Shown here piece after piece: positions 1 through 8,207 of a stretch of 64,000 bases of DNA. Position 1 is the first letter of the stretch. Each line of letters begins with the position of its first letter. This stretch comes from Tigheibacillus halophilus (lineage in GTDB: Bacteria > Bacillota > Bacilli > Bacillales > Amphibacillaceae), in assembly GCF_042683165.1 (NCBI RefSeq), contig NZ_JBHUIZ010000015.1, forward strand, positions 310,001 through 374,000, written 5' to 3'. The translations under genes and the position numbers were made by a program. A model generated the notes under the pieces. The model did no database searches. It saw nothing but the letters and a program-made list of their open reading frames with translations, and was not told where the DNA came from.

Positions 1-248
1 TGTGTCGGTGCGTATACCGCATCGAGTTCAGCGATAAAACCGATATGTAAATCTTTTTTCTCTTCGCCAAGCGTCGTTTTGAACCCAGTCAGGCTGAACT
101 CATCCATTTTTATGGCTGGATTAACTGTTTTCAAATAATCCATGATCGTTTGCTTCGTACGTTTTTCTTTATATCCAAGCTCGGGATGATAATAAATGTC
201 TTCCGCAATTTGTTTGATTTCCTCATACTGTTGTTGAAATTGCATCAT
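1..248 (-). CDS. M20-family amidohydrolase/peptidase, N-terminal part (cut by window edge)
   Basis: The reading frame starts at an ATG whose complement lies at 246-248, behind a clear AGGAGGAA-type ribosome binding site, and runs off the left edge after about 82 residues. Visible segments are YYHPELGYKEKRT near residue 20 and IGFIAELDAVYAPT near the edge. These match the start of M20 aminoacylase/p-aminobenzoyl-glutamate hydrolase-type enzymes, where the HPELG(Y/F) segment and the later E-x-D segment flank the metal site. The catalytic core is outside the window, so the substrate cannot be inferred. It is divergent from the MFS gene that follows. An adjacent ATG (243-245) could equally be the start. 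An AbgT transporter lies at 14-15.8 kb, but it is too far away to be operon-linked. Confidence 0.7.
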   Translation of the reverse strand, partial: MMQFQQQYEEIKQIAEDIYYHPELGYKEKRTKQTIMDYLKTVNPAIKMDEFSLTGFKTTLGEEKKDLHIGFIAELDAVYAPT

Positions 249-473
249 GATTCCTCCTATTTTTTGTTTGCCATGTTTCTCATAAGCGCGCAAATCATTT
301 AATGTAATATGGAATGTTTCGAATAATATAGCGCTTGTTTATTTTCGTAGCAATGGATTACTCATTCTATAAGAGTACGATTAGATAAAATCAATTGTCA
401 AATGTTTTAAAAAGTTGTGGAATGGTTTTTGGTGTGTTGTGAGAATCAACATGTTTAAAAGACAAACTTACAC

Positions 474-503
474 TTGAAATAGTTAGACTCTTCGGTTTAT
501 AAT
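474..503 (+). promoter_or_regulatory. Sigma-A-type promoter for the MFS-oxidase operon
   Basis: TTGAAA at 474-479 and a perfect TATAAT at 498-503 are separated by 18 bp, about 95 bp before the MFS start. The rest of the 249-573 divergent gap is AT-rich and shows nothing else I can name. Confidence 0.6.
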
Positions 504-597
504 GAAAAGAACAAAAGAGTGAACGACCACTCTCTTAGAGGGGAGGCGAAGTCTAACATTAAGAAATGAAAAGATGCTGACAGAAGGGGTGAAGAAG

Positions 598-1920
598 ATG
601 GATCGAACAGTTTCGATGGATGATATACCTTTGAATAAGTTTCATATTAAAGTAGCAATCTATACAACCGGGGGGAAGTTTTGTGATGGGTATATTTTAG
701 GGGTGATTGCAATTGCTCTTTCATTGCTTGGCCCACAACTTGAACTGAGCGCTTTTTGGTACGGCCTTATTGGAAGCTCAGCTTTAATCGGTCTCTTTTT
801 GGGAAGTTTCTTTTTCGGTTGGTTAACAGATAAAATTGGCAGAAAACCTATCTACATGGCGACGATAGCATTGTTTGTATTAATTTCAGTATTGCAATAT
901 TTTGTGTCTACGCAAGAACAACTTTTCATATTACGGCTTTTGTTGGGGTTTACGATTAGCGCTGAATATGCGACTGGAGCTACTTTATTGTCGGAATTAA
1001 TCCCTAGGAAAAATCGTGGAACGATTTTGGCTTGTCTAAACGCAATGTGGACAGTAGGCTTTGTTGTATCCGTGGTAGCAGGCTATACGATGCTCCATTT
1101 TGGCGGGGATGAGATTTGGCGTTGGATTTTGGTATCTAGTGCGGTACCTGCCTTCATATTACTGATTTTACGGTTAGGCTCTGCTGAGTCGCCAAGATGG
1201 CTAATGAGTAAAGGTAAAGTTGAAAAAGCTAAGAAGGTTGTTGACAAACATTTTGGTAGGCATGTTAGAGTTGATGATTTGGTGATAGAAGAGCGTAAAA
1301 AAACGGAAATAAAAGAGATTTTCAATAAAAAATACAGGACTCGTACAGCATTTGCAGGATTATTTTGGTGTTTACATGTACTGCCTTATTTTGGAATGAT
1401 GACATTTTTGCCGGTCGTGTTCGATAGTCTGAAAATAGAAGATGAATTCCTAAGCACGTTGATTTCTAACTTATTCCAGTTAGCAGGTGCGGTTGCCGGA
1501 GTGGTGATTATGGATAAAATTTCGCGAAGAAATTTCGTGATTTATTCCTTTTTGATTTTGGCAGTTTCTCTTGGGTTACTGGTCCTTATTCCGAATCCAA
1601 CATCGGCAGTTATCATAGCATGTTTTTCTATTTATGTCTTTATAGCTTCTGGATCAGGAAATCTACAAACCGTTTACCCCAGCGAAATGTTTCCAACGCA
1701 TGTTCGCTCAACTGCAGTTGGTTTTGCAACAATGATTAGCAGAATAGGAGCGGCTTTGGGAACATTTTTATTGCCTATCAGTTTGGATGCTTTAGGGATC
1801 CAAATCACAATGGGGATACTAACAGGAATTTTACTTCTGGCTTTATTTATATCCATTAAATGGGCACCAGAAACAAGGAATGTGTCGCTTGAAAAAGCTG
1901 CAAATGTGAATGCTTCATAA
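598..1920 (+). CDS. MFS transporter (metabolite:H+ symporter type)
   Basis: A major facilitator superfamily membrane protein of about 440 residues with twelve predicted membrane segments. The loop 2-3 signature reads GWLTDKIGRKP, and a second copy-like segment near residue 215 reads ESPRWLMSKGK, typical of the sugar/aromatic-acid porter branch (the PESPRWL signature). I place the start at 598, not at the upstream in-frame ATG (574), because GAAGGGGTG sits just ahead of 598. The stop is 27 bp before the next gene, so the two are co-transcribed. The partner is a flavin amine oxidase, so the likely cargo is its substrate, an N-methylated or secondary amino acid, but the sequence alone does not fix this. 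Confidence 0.85.
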   Translation: MDRTVSMDDIPLNKFHIKVAIYTTGGKFCDGYILGVIAIALSLLGPQLELSAFWYGLIGSSALIGLFLGSFFFGWLTDKIGRKPIYMATIALFVLISVLQYFVSTQEQLFILRLLLGFTISAEYATGATLLSELIPRKNRGTILACLNAMWTVGFVVSVVAGYTMLHFGGDEIWRWILVSSAVPAFILLILRLGSAESPRWLMSKGKVEKAKKVVDKHFGRHVRVDDLVIEERKKTEIKEIFNKKYRTRTAFAGLFWCLHVLPYFGMMTFLPVVFDSLKIEDEFLSTLISNLFQLAGAVAGVVIMDKISRRNFVIYSFLILAVSLGLLVLIPNPTSAVIIACFSIYVFIASGSGNLQTVYPSEMFPTHVRSTAVGFATMISRIGAALGTFLLPISLDALGIQITMGILTGILLLALFISIKWAPETRNVSLEKAANVNAS

Positions 1921-1947
1921 GGAGATATGGAAAAGGGAGGAATTGAA

Positions 1948-3090
1948 ATGTCAAATACAAGTGTTGGGGTTGTAGGTGTTGGATCCATTGGTAGTATGGT
2001 GTTATGGCAGTTGGCGAAAAAGGGGTATGATGTCACTGGTTTTGAGCAATTTGGTCTTGCACACGATCGATCGGCTGCAGGTGGGGAATCTCGTATGTTT
2101 CGTACTGCGTATATGGAAGGCCCGGAATATGTACCGCTGCTGAAAAAATCAAAGTTGCTTTGGAAAGAATTGGAGGACGAAACGGGTTTTGATTTATTGA
2201 CATTAAATGGTGGACTGATGATTGGCCCGAAAAGCACCACAAGGATAGATAATGTTATCCAAAGTATTAAAGATTTTGATATAGATGCGGAAATATTGGA
2301 CGCTCAACAGGGGAAAATTCGGTATCCACAGCATCAGCTTAATCCGGAAGATGTGATGATTCTGGATAAAGAGGCGGGGTACATTCGTCCAGAGTTAGCA
2401 GTGTTTGCAGCTGCTGAGCGCGCTGTTGCTCTTGGTGCCCACTTATACCTCCATACAATGGTGGATGGTATCGAGGAGGTAAGTGATAAAGTAAGGGTTA
2501 CTGCGAATGGCAAAACATTTGAATTTGATCAAGTTATTGTGACTGCAGGCCCTTGGACAACAAAAATTTTTCCTGAACTTCAGGAAAATCTTAAACCTAG
2601 AAAAATTGTCATGACTTGGTATCCTACTCATCATTTAGCGAACTATAAACCAGATGTTTTTCCAGTATTTGCAAGGACAACAGATGAAATTCAGTTTTTT
2701 GGCATACCTACGTTAGAAGGGTCAATGATAAAGATAGGAAGTGTTGATACGTTTGGCGAGGTGGATCCTGATACCATTCACCGGGATGTTCATCTTTCGA
2801 AGTTAGCCAAAATAAATGATGCGGTGAAAAATTACTTTCCAGAATTAAAATCTGACCCAACTAGAATCAGTGTCCATATGGACGGATACACAACTGATGA
2901 ACATGCAGTTGTTGGTGCTGTTCCAGGTTTGAAAAATACATTTATCATGGGTGGGTATTCAGGTCACGGATTTAAACTTGCACCAGTGATGGGACAAATA
3001 GGTTCAGAACTTATTGACAAAGGCGGGGCTTCTTTTGATATCTCCCATTTGAATCCAGGGCGTTTTATGGGGATGAATAAGACTATTTAG
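1948..3090 (+). CDS. Sarcosine oxidase / N-methyl-L-tryptophan oxidase-like FAD enzyme
   Basis: A 380-residue flavoprotein of the DAO superfamily, closest in layout to monomeric sarcosine oxidase (MSOX) and SolA. It should oxidatively demethylate a secondary amino acid to amino acid, formaldehyde and H2O2. The N-terminal Rossmann motif is GVGSIGS (residues 9-15). The segment AAGGESRMFR resembles the MSOX/SolA region near the flavin. The C-terminal TTDEHAVVG and GGYSGHGFKLAP segments are also family-typical. The ATG at 1948 is preferred over 1927 because AAAGGGAGG precedes it by 7 bases. The predicted protein contains no cysteine at all. The cysteine that covalently holds FAD in MSOX and SolA therefore cannot be present, and a histidine occupies the aligned place (SVHMDGY). 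It follows the MFS gene in one operon. Confidence 0.82.
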   Translation: MSNTSVGVVGVGSIGSMVLWQLAKKGYDVTGFEQFGLAHDRSAAGGESRMFRTAYMEGPEYVPLLKKSKLLWKELEDETGFDLLTLNGGLMIGPKSTTRIDNVIQSIKDFDIDAEILDAQQGKIRYPQHQLNPEDVMILDKEAGYIRPELAVFAAAERAVALGAHLYLHTMVDGIEEVSDKVRVTANGKTFEFDQVIVTAGPWTTKIFPELQENLKPRKIVMTWYPTHHLANYKPDVFPVFARTTDEIQFFGIPTLEGSMIKIGSVDTFGEVDPDTIHRDVHLSKLAKINDAVKNYFPELKSDPTRISVHMDGYTTDEHAVVGAVPGLKNTFIMGGYSGHGFKLAPVMGQIGSELIDKGGASFDISHLNPGRFMGMNKTI

Positions 3091-3111
3091 CCATCAATAG
3101 AAATAATCAAG

Positions 3112-3148
3112 CTTGTCGAGGACCGGTTATGATCCCGACAAGTTTTTT
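3112..3148. terminator. Rho-independent terminator between convergent genes
   Basis: The arms CTTGTCG (3112-3118) and CGACAAG (3136-3142) are followed by TTTTTT. Further GGA/TCC pairing extends the stem beyond one unpaired base. It lies between the oxidase and the convergent TetR gene. Confidence 0.75.
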
Positions 3149-3161
3149 GTTTTGTGAGGTT

Positions 3162-3803
3162 TTACCGTTGATGCATGAATATTTCGATGGCGTCCAAAAT
3201 AAAGTTAATCTTTTTTTTACTGGTTAGTGCTTCATTTTCTTTAATTCTCAGGAATGAGCGAAACCTTTTTTCGTGATAATCGGAGACTAGGGAGTATAGG
3301 AATAATATAAAATAGTTATCTAGTAAAAATGCGAGCACGTTATCGTCAATATGTTGTGGAATTTCATTTCGCTGTTTCGCTTCTGAGACCATGCTAATCA
3401 CATATGACCCCGATTTCATAAAGTCATCGTGCATTTTTTGCGAAAACAACTCCATATTATTGGAGCCTAAATTAGCATAGATTCGAATATAGTTGGGATA
3501 CTTTTTATGCAGTGTTTCAATTTGTTCCAAATACATTCGGACGGTAGTTTTGAAAGAGTGATTTAGTTGTGTATGTCTTTCATATAGCTGCTGAACCAGA
3601 ATGTCTTGGCATTTTTTTAATATTACGAAGTATAATTCTTCTTTATTTCTAAAGTACTTGTACAATGCACCATTTGAAATATCTGCCCTTTGGCAAATCT
3701 CTTTTATACTTGCACCAAAATAACCTTTCTCAGCAAAACTTTCTGTTGCTGCATCCAAAATATGTACTTGCTTTTTTTGAGGTAATTTTGCAAAGGCATT
3801 CAA
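3162..3803 (-). CDS. TetR/AcrR-family transcriptional regulator
   Basis: A 213-residue one-component regulator. The N-terminal helix-turn-helix is classic TetR: ILDAATESFAEKGY (residues 15-28), then IKEICQRADIS and GALYKYFRNKEELY (about 46-59). The C-terminal ligand domain is all helical and not recognisable. Translation probably starts at TTG (3803) behind GGGAGGTG, because no ATG lies upstream in frame. It converges on the MFS/oxidase operon, so it may repress that pair or the PTS operon on its other side. No palindrome that would settle this was found at either promoter. Confidence 0.85.
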   Translation of the reverse strand: MNAFAKLPQKKQVHILDAATESFAEKGYFGASIKEICQRADISNGALYKYFRNKEELYFVILKKCQDILVQQLYERHTQLNHSFKTTVRMYLEQIETLHKKYPNYIRIYANLGSNNMELFSQKMHDDFMKSGSYVISMVSEAKQRNEIPQHIDDNVLAFLLDNYFILFLYSLVSDYHEKRFRSFLRIKENEALTSKKKINFILDAIEIFMHQR

Positions 3804-4192
3804 CTTATGTCACCTCCCGCTATTAAATATATCATAGAAGAGGTTAGGGCCATAGTTAAAATTTTTATTGAGCAACGGTTTTTTAGGGTGGAGTGATGCA
3901 TGGATAGATTTCCATTTTTATTTGATCTTAGCTAATTCTTTTTTGATTGCTTTTATTGTAAAAGACTTGAGACTTTGTTGCTTGTATTATTTCTGGAAGC
4001 ACATTATGAAATGAAAATTCTATATTCTATTATCTTTTTAATTATTATTGAAATTATATTTCATATGATGTAAACTGTATCAAACAAAATTATTAGATCT
4101 TTCAATTTTATGATGAAATAACAAGTTTAGTACTTGGAAGGGAGGAATCGTTGTACATAACCATCGTGTTTTATATTTATTCGATCTATTTT

Positions 4193-4206
4193 TGAAAGCG
4201 CATACA
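4193..4206 (+). promoter_or_regulatory. cre-like CcpA box
   Basis: TGAAAGCGCATACA matches the cre consensus TGWAANCGNTNWCA at 13 of 14 positions (A in place of T at position 10). It lies about 150 bp before the PTS permease start, consistent with catabolite repression of that operon. Confidence 0.5.
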
Positions 4207-4290
4207 ATGGTGGTATACGGATTCAATTGTGCGACATGTACAGCAGCCGCTGCCAACTTTTTAGAAAACTACCATTCTCAAAAACTATAG
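4207..4290 (+). CDS. Possible small CxxC protein or gene remnant
   Basis: A 27-codon frame beginning MVVYGFNCATCTAA and ending in TAG at 4288-4290. The frame stays open upstream to the GGAGG at 4141 (a further 20 codons reading roughly VVHNHRVLYLFDLFL), but that stretch lacks a usable start codon. The VVYG...CATC pattern recalls thioredoxin-fold or YuzD-like CxxC proteins, though only weakly. It may be the end of a decayed gene or a leader peptide, and I do not recognise it as a known family. Confidence 0.2.
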   Translation: MVVYGFNCATCTAAAANFLENYHSQKL

Positions 4291-4318
4291 ACCAAAAATA
4301 CTTATAAGTTTTTGGTCT
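4289..4318 (+). promoter_or_regulatory. Perfect-arm palindrome in PTS leader (operator or attenuator)
   Basis: AGACCAAAAA (4289-4298) and TTTTTGGTCT (4309-4318) pair perfectly around a loop that contains CTTATAAG. The position is 36 bp before the GTG start of the permease. It could be an operator for the RpiR or TetR regulator nearby, or the terminator of the small frame before it. There is no clean U-run after the stem. Confidence 0.4.
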
Positions 4319-4354
4319 GTTAACTTATCATCAAAATTATAGGGGCTGATTAAT

Positions 4355-6265
4355 GTGGACGACCATGATCTCGCCAAAAAAATATTGGTTGAACTAGGTG
4401 GAAAAGAAAATATAGCTCATTTTACAAACTGCGTAACAAGATTGCGCGTCACAGTTAAAAACCGCACTGAGATGGACATTGACAATATCAAGCAACTGGA
4501 TGGTGTCTTAAGTGTTATTGACCGTGATTCAATTCAAATCGTTCTGGGAGTGGGAAAGGTAACTAAGGTTGCAAAAGAATTTGAAACAATAACAGGAATT
4601 CATGCTGATTCTTTTGAAACAGATCAACAAGATGAATTTAATCTGGCCAAAGACACGCATAAATCCTATAAAGAAAAACAAACAACTAAAATTCAGCAGA
4701 TTTTACAACATATTGGTAATATATTTATTCCATTGATTCCAGGCTTTGCTTCATCGGGGCTAATACTGGGTATCGCTAACATTTTATCCAGTTTGGCAGA
4801 TGCAGGTTGGATCAGCCAAGCGGTCGTGAACTCGAATTGGTTTGAGCTGTTTCATATGATTGGTGGACTGTTATATGGATCATTGGCCGTATTTGTTGGT
4901 ATTAATACTTCGCGTGAATTTAAAGGAACGCCGGTTCTTGGTGGGATTGCAGGACTTTTATTATACGCACCAGAACTGAGTGATATAGGCAGTTTGAATT
5001 TGATTGGTTTACATCTAAGCCTGCAATCCTCATTGGGCGGCTTGCTAGGTGTCATTATAGCTTCTTATTTATTTGCAAAAATAGAAAAGCAAGTGAGAAA
5101 AATAATACCTGACATATTCGATTTGCTGCTGACGCCTTTGATAACACTCGCACTAGGTTCTATTGTAACAATCGTCGTGATACAGCCTATAGCAGGGATA
5201 CTGATGGATGGAGTAACATGGGTTTTGGTAGATGTAATGTTAAAAACAGCAGGAGCTTTAGGTGGGTTCGTATTATCCAGCACATATCTGCCAGTAGTAA
5301 CGCTAGGAGTTCATCATGGATTAATTCCTGTCCATCTCGACTTAATCGAGAAAACTGGTCAAACAAGTTTATTGCCGATTTTATCCATGGCTGGAGCAGG
5401 CCAAGTAGGGGCTGCATTTGCCATATATTTTAAAACAAAAGATAAACGTATGCGTAAAACAGTGGCTTCTGCATTGCCTATCGGGATTTTGGGGATAGGT
5501 GAGCCGCTTATTTATGGAGTAATGCTTCCACTGGGTCGCCCCTTTATCACTGCCTGTTTAGGAGCCGGGTTTGGTGGAGCTTTCTTAACTATATTTGATG
5601 TTGGTGCCATCTCCTATGGCCCATCTGGTATATCGGAAATTCCTTTAATTGGGGGTAATAAACATTTCCTCTATATCCTGGGATTGCTCATTGCTTATAC
5701 CGCTGGAGGGATTTTAACTTACTTTTTTGGGTTTAAACCAGAAATGGTAGATAAACTGTACAATACAGAGAAAAAATCAGCAAGTAATGGGTTAAACAAA
5801 TCAGATCATAAAAGCATGACTACTGTCACTAGTCCTTTAACTGGTGCATTAATTCCATTAAAAGATGTAAAAGATAACGTGTTTGCTGCGGAGTCAATAG
5901 GGAAAGGTATTGCGATCATACCGACCAGCAGCTATGTATATGCACCGGTGAACGGAGAGGTCACTACCGTTTTCCCCACGAAACACGCATTGGGTATTAT
6001 AGCTGATTCCGGCGTGGAAATCATGATTCATATTGGACTCGATACAGTGAATTTAAAGGGAGAATATTTTGATGTGAAAGTGAGAGAAGGCGATAAAGTG
6101 AAACAAGGCCAGCTTATAGCTGAATTTGATCCGGAAAAGATAGCCGATAGAGGTTATGATTTAACCTCACCCATAATCATTACGAATTCTGCTCAATACG
6201 CATCGATATCCACTGTCGCTACCGAAAATATCAGTAAAAATGATCTTTTACTGACTGTACAATGA
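4355..6265 (+). CDS. PTS sugar transporter EIIBCA, glucose/beta-glucoside superfamily
   Basis: A single 636-residue polypeptide carrying all sugar-specific PTS domains. EIIB occupies residues 1-90, with the phospho-cysteine in FTNCVTRLRV (Cys28). EIIC spans roughly 110-470, with GIGEPLIYGVMLP typical of this superfamily. The C-terminal EIIA is of the Crr type, with the phospho-histidine in IMIHIGLDTV and the GDKVKQGQ loop. Import gives a cytoplasmic sugar 6-phosphate. The start is GTG (4355), behind AGGGGC. An ATG at 4353 is out of frame. No phospho-glycosidase or MurQ etherase is adjacent, so the sugar is unclear. The RpiR partner downstream would fit N-acetylmuramate or a related sugar, but that is only a possibility. 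The operon continues into the PP2C and RpiR genes. Confidence 0.9.
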   Translation: MDDHDLAKKILVELGGKENIAHFTNCVTRLRVTVKNRTEMDIDNIKQLDGVLSVIDRDSIQIVLGVGKVTKVAKEFETITGIHADSFETDQQDEFNLAKDTHKSYKEKQTTKIQQILQHIGNIFIPLIPGFASSGLILGIANILSSLADAGWISQAVVNSNWFELFHMIGGLLYGSLAVFVGINTSREFKGTPVLGGIAGLLLYAPELSDIGSLNLIGLHLSLQSSLGGLLGVIIASYLFAKIEKQVRKIIPDIFDLLLTPLITLALGSIVTIVVIQPIAGILMDGVTWVLVDVMLKTAGALGGFVLSSTYLPVVTLGVHHGLIPVHLDLIEKTGQTSLLPILSMAGAGQVGAAFAIYFKTKDKRMRKTVASALPIGILGIGEPLIYGVMLPLGRPFITACLGAGFGGAFLTIFDVGAISYGPSGISEIPLIGGNKHFLYILGLLIAYTAGGILTYFFGFKPEMVDKLYNTEKKSASNGLNKSDHKSMTTVTSPLTGALIPLKDVKDNVFAAESIGKGIAIIPTSSYVYAPVNGEVTTVFPTKHALGIIADSGVEIMIHIGLDTVNLKGEYFDVKVREGDKVKQGQLIAEFDPEKIADRGYDLTSPIIITNSAQYASISTVATENISKNDLLLTVQ

Positions 6266-6334
6266 ATTGTGCATCGTTTTACCTAAAAAAGTTTTTATCA
6301 AGATATACATTGCAGATAGAGAGAGGGAGCAAAA

Positions 6335-7156
6335 TTGGCAAAAAGTATAGTGAAAAGAATGGAAAAAATAAAGAAAACAAGTCTTCATAAAAAAGAATCC
6401 GAAGACGCATATATTATCAATAAGGAGCTTGATATTTATGGCGTGTTGGATGGAGCAACCCCCATGGACAATTTTAAAGATGAAAACGGACATAATGGAG
6501 CCTATTTAGCTGCCAATTTGTTTAAAGATTATTTTGAATCACTTCAAAGGCCTGCCTTTATCCATGAAGAGGTAATCCGTGCGAATAATCTGCTTAAGTC
6601 AAAAATGAAACATTATCAAATAGACCTTTCAAAAAAAGACCGTCTTTGGTGTACATGCGTTTCCGTAATCCAAATAATCGATGACTTGCTAGTATACGCT
6701 AGCTTGGGAGACACAATGATCATTGCTTGCGATGACCAAGGCCAATATAACGTTTTGACAATAAATACGGTTAAAAATATTAACTGCAGAGCAGATTTTA
6801 ATAGGAAAATCAATCGCTATAAGGGAGAAAACATACCAGATGAAACGTTTTTTACCAATAAACAAAATAAAATAAGATATAATCGCTTCATGGCAAATAA
6901 ACCGAATGGTTATTCTGTAGCAAATGGCATGGAGGAGGTTAAAAACACAATTCAATATGGTATGCTTGACACGAAAAATTTGAAATATGTATTAATCATG
7001 TCGGACGGTCTGTTTGATTTAGAAGAAGATATTAAAACGTTATTTCATGAAGTGATAAATAAAGGTTTGGCAGCTTACGTAGAGCAATTAACTGCATGGG
7101 AACAAGAACAGGGATTATCATCTGATGACAAGACTGCCGTTTTGCTTCATTTTTAA
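6335..7156 (+). CDS. PP2C-type protein phosphatase
   Basis: A 273-residue cytoplasmic PP2C/PPM phosphatase, which would hydrolyse phosphoserine/threonine with two divalent metals. Visible PPM motifs in order are KESEDAYII (20-28), YGVLDGATP (about 34-42, metal-binding Asp-Gly), LVYASLGDT (about 122-130), IMSDGLFDLEED (about 222-233) and SSDDKTAVLLHF at the C-terminus. The start is TTG (6335) behind GAGAGGGAGC. No signal or membrane segment is seen. It sits 69 bp after the PTS gene and just before the RpiR gene, so it is co-transcribed with them. A PP2C in a PTS operon is unusual and suggests phospho-control of the permease, HPr or the regulator. Confidence 0.8.
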   Translation: MAKSIVKRMEKIKKTSLHKKESEDAYIINKELDIYGVLDGATPMDNFKDENGHNGAYLAANLFKDYFESLQRPAFIHEEVIRANNLLKSKMKHYQIDLSKKDRLWCTCVSVIQIIDDLLVYASLGDTMIIACDDQGQYNVLTINTVKNINCRADFNRKINRYKGENIPDETFFTNKQNKIRYNRFMANKPNGYSVANGMEEVKNTIQYGMLDTKNLKYVLIMSDGLFDLEEDIKTLFHEVINKGLAAYVEQLTAWEQEQGLSSDDKTAVLLHF

Positions 7157-7237
7157 GAAAAGTATTTTTGTAAATGTATGACACAGAACCTTCGCGTATT
7201 TAATATAGTAATAAAAAGATTAGGGCAGGGGACAAAC

Positions 7238-8101
7238 GTGGAAGAAAATATCATTTTACTAATCAAATCAAAACTAAATGACCTTTCAAAAGCAGAAAAA
7301 AAGATTGGTGAATATATTCTCAAGCACTCACACTCTGCTGAGACGGTAAATTATAATACAGCCGAACTAGCAAAAAAAGCAGACGTCAGTTCTGCAACAG
7401 TTGTCCGTTTCTGCCGTTCAATTGGATTGTCGGGTTTTTCTCAATTAAAAGTCCGTCTTTATGCAGATGCGTCAGGTGTGAATGAAGATCTGTATACCGA
7501 TATCACTCCAGATGAGGATGCAGGATTGATTGCAGAAAAATTGGCTTTACGATTCAATCAATCTATTAATCAAACAGTGAAACACTTAGACACAAACAGA
7601 ATAGAAGAGGTTGCAAAGATCGTGAAGGAATGCACAACCATTTATGTTTATGGACTTGGCGCTTCACACATTGTTGCAGAAGATTTCACGCAGAAGTTTA
7701 CCAGAATAGGAAAGTCTGTGGTTAATACAGTCGATCACCATCTGATGGCCTCTGCTATGATTAATGCTAGTGGACCGTGTATGTTTGTTGCGATATCCAA
7801 TTCTGGAGAAACCAAGGAAGTGCTAAAACTGGCTCAAATTGCTAAACAAAAAAAGTATCCTACGATTGGGATTACGCAATATAGTAGTAATGTGCTGGCT
7901 AAAATGGTGAACTATCCGCTCATCCACCATGGGGGAGAAGCGGTTATGTTGAGAAGTGCAGCGACAACGTCACTGATGGCACAATTATTTACGATTGATG
8001 TGCTGTACTATGCATATGTAAATAAAAACGCTGATGAAATCCTTGATATGTTAAAAGAGTCGAAACGGAATGTACAGGCACTTTTTCGGAAAGAAATTTA
8101 A
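7238..8101 (+). CDS. RpiR/MurR-family transcriptional regulator (HTH + SIS)
   Basis: About 287 residues from the preferred GTG start at 7238, behind GCAGGGGAC. An ATG at 7178 is in frame but lacks a ribosome binding site. The N-terminal HTH_6 domain reads KAEKKIGEYIL, then ELAKKADVSSATVVRFCRSIGLSGFSQLK. The C-terminal SIS domain reads IYVYGLGASHIVAEDF and VAISNSGETKEVLKLA, the sugar-phosphate binding fold. Such regulators sense a phosphosugar made by the linked PTS, so this should control the EIIBCA-PP2C operon. A second RpiR protein is encoded at 41 kb. Confidence 0.9.
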   Translation: MEENIILLIKSKLNDLSKAEKKIGEYILKHSHSAETVNYNTAELAKKADVSSATVVRFCRSIGLSGFSQLKVRLYADASGVNEDLYTDITPDEDAGLIAEKLALRFNQSINQTVKHLDTNRIEEVAKIVKECTTIYVYGLGASHIVAEDFTQKFTRIGKSVVNTVDHHLMASAMINASGPCMFVAISNSGETKEVLKLAQIAKQKKYPTIGITQYSSNVLAKMVNYPLIHHGGEAVMLRSAATTSLMAQLFTIDVLYYAYVNKNADEILDMLKESKRNVQALFRKEI

Positions 8102-8207
8102 GCTTGTAGTATGTGTACATGCAATTGAAGGATAAATTCTAATAGTTTTTCAGTTATATCAAAAATTTCCCGGTGTCATTCACTGGATTCACAAACAAGG
8201 TGATTTT

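Larger units (their letters stand above)
3804..4354. other. Long AT-rich leader/intergenic region before the PTS operon
   Basis: This 551-bp stretch has no full gene. It holds a strong ribosome binding site (GGAAGGGAGG, 4136-4145) in front of a TTG codon that opens only a 14-codon frame (4151-4195). It also holds a cre-like box (4193-4206), a small cysteine-containing frame (4207-4290) and a 10-bp-arm palindrome (4289-4318). Together these suggest a transcribed, regulated leader upstream of the permease, or the remains of a lost gene. Confidence 0.4.
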
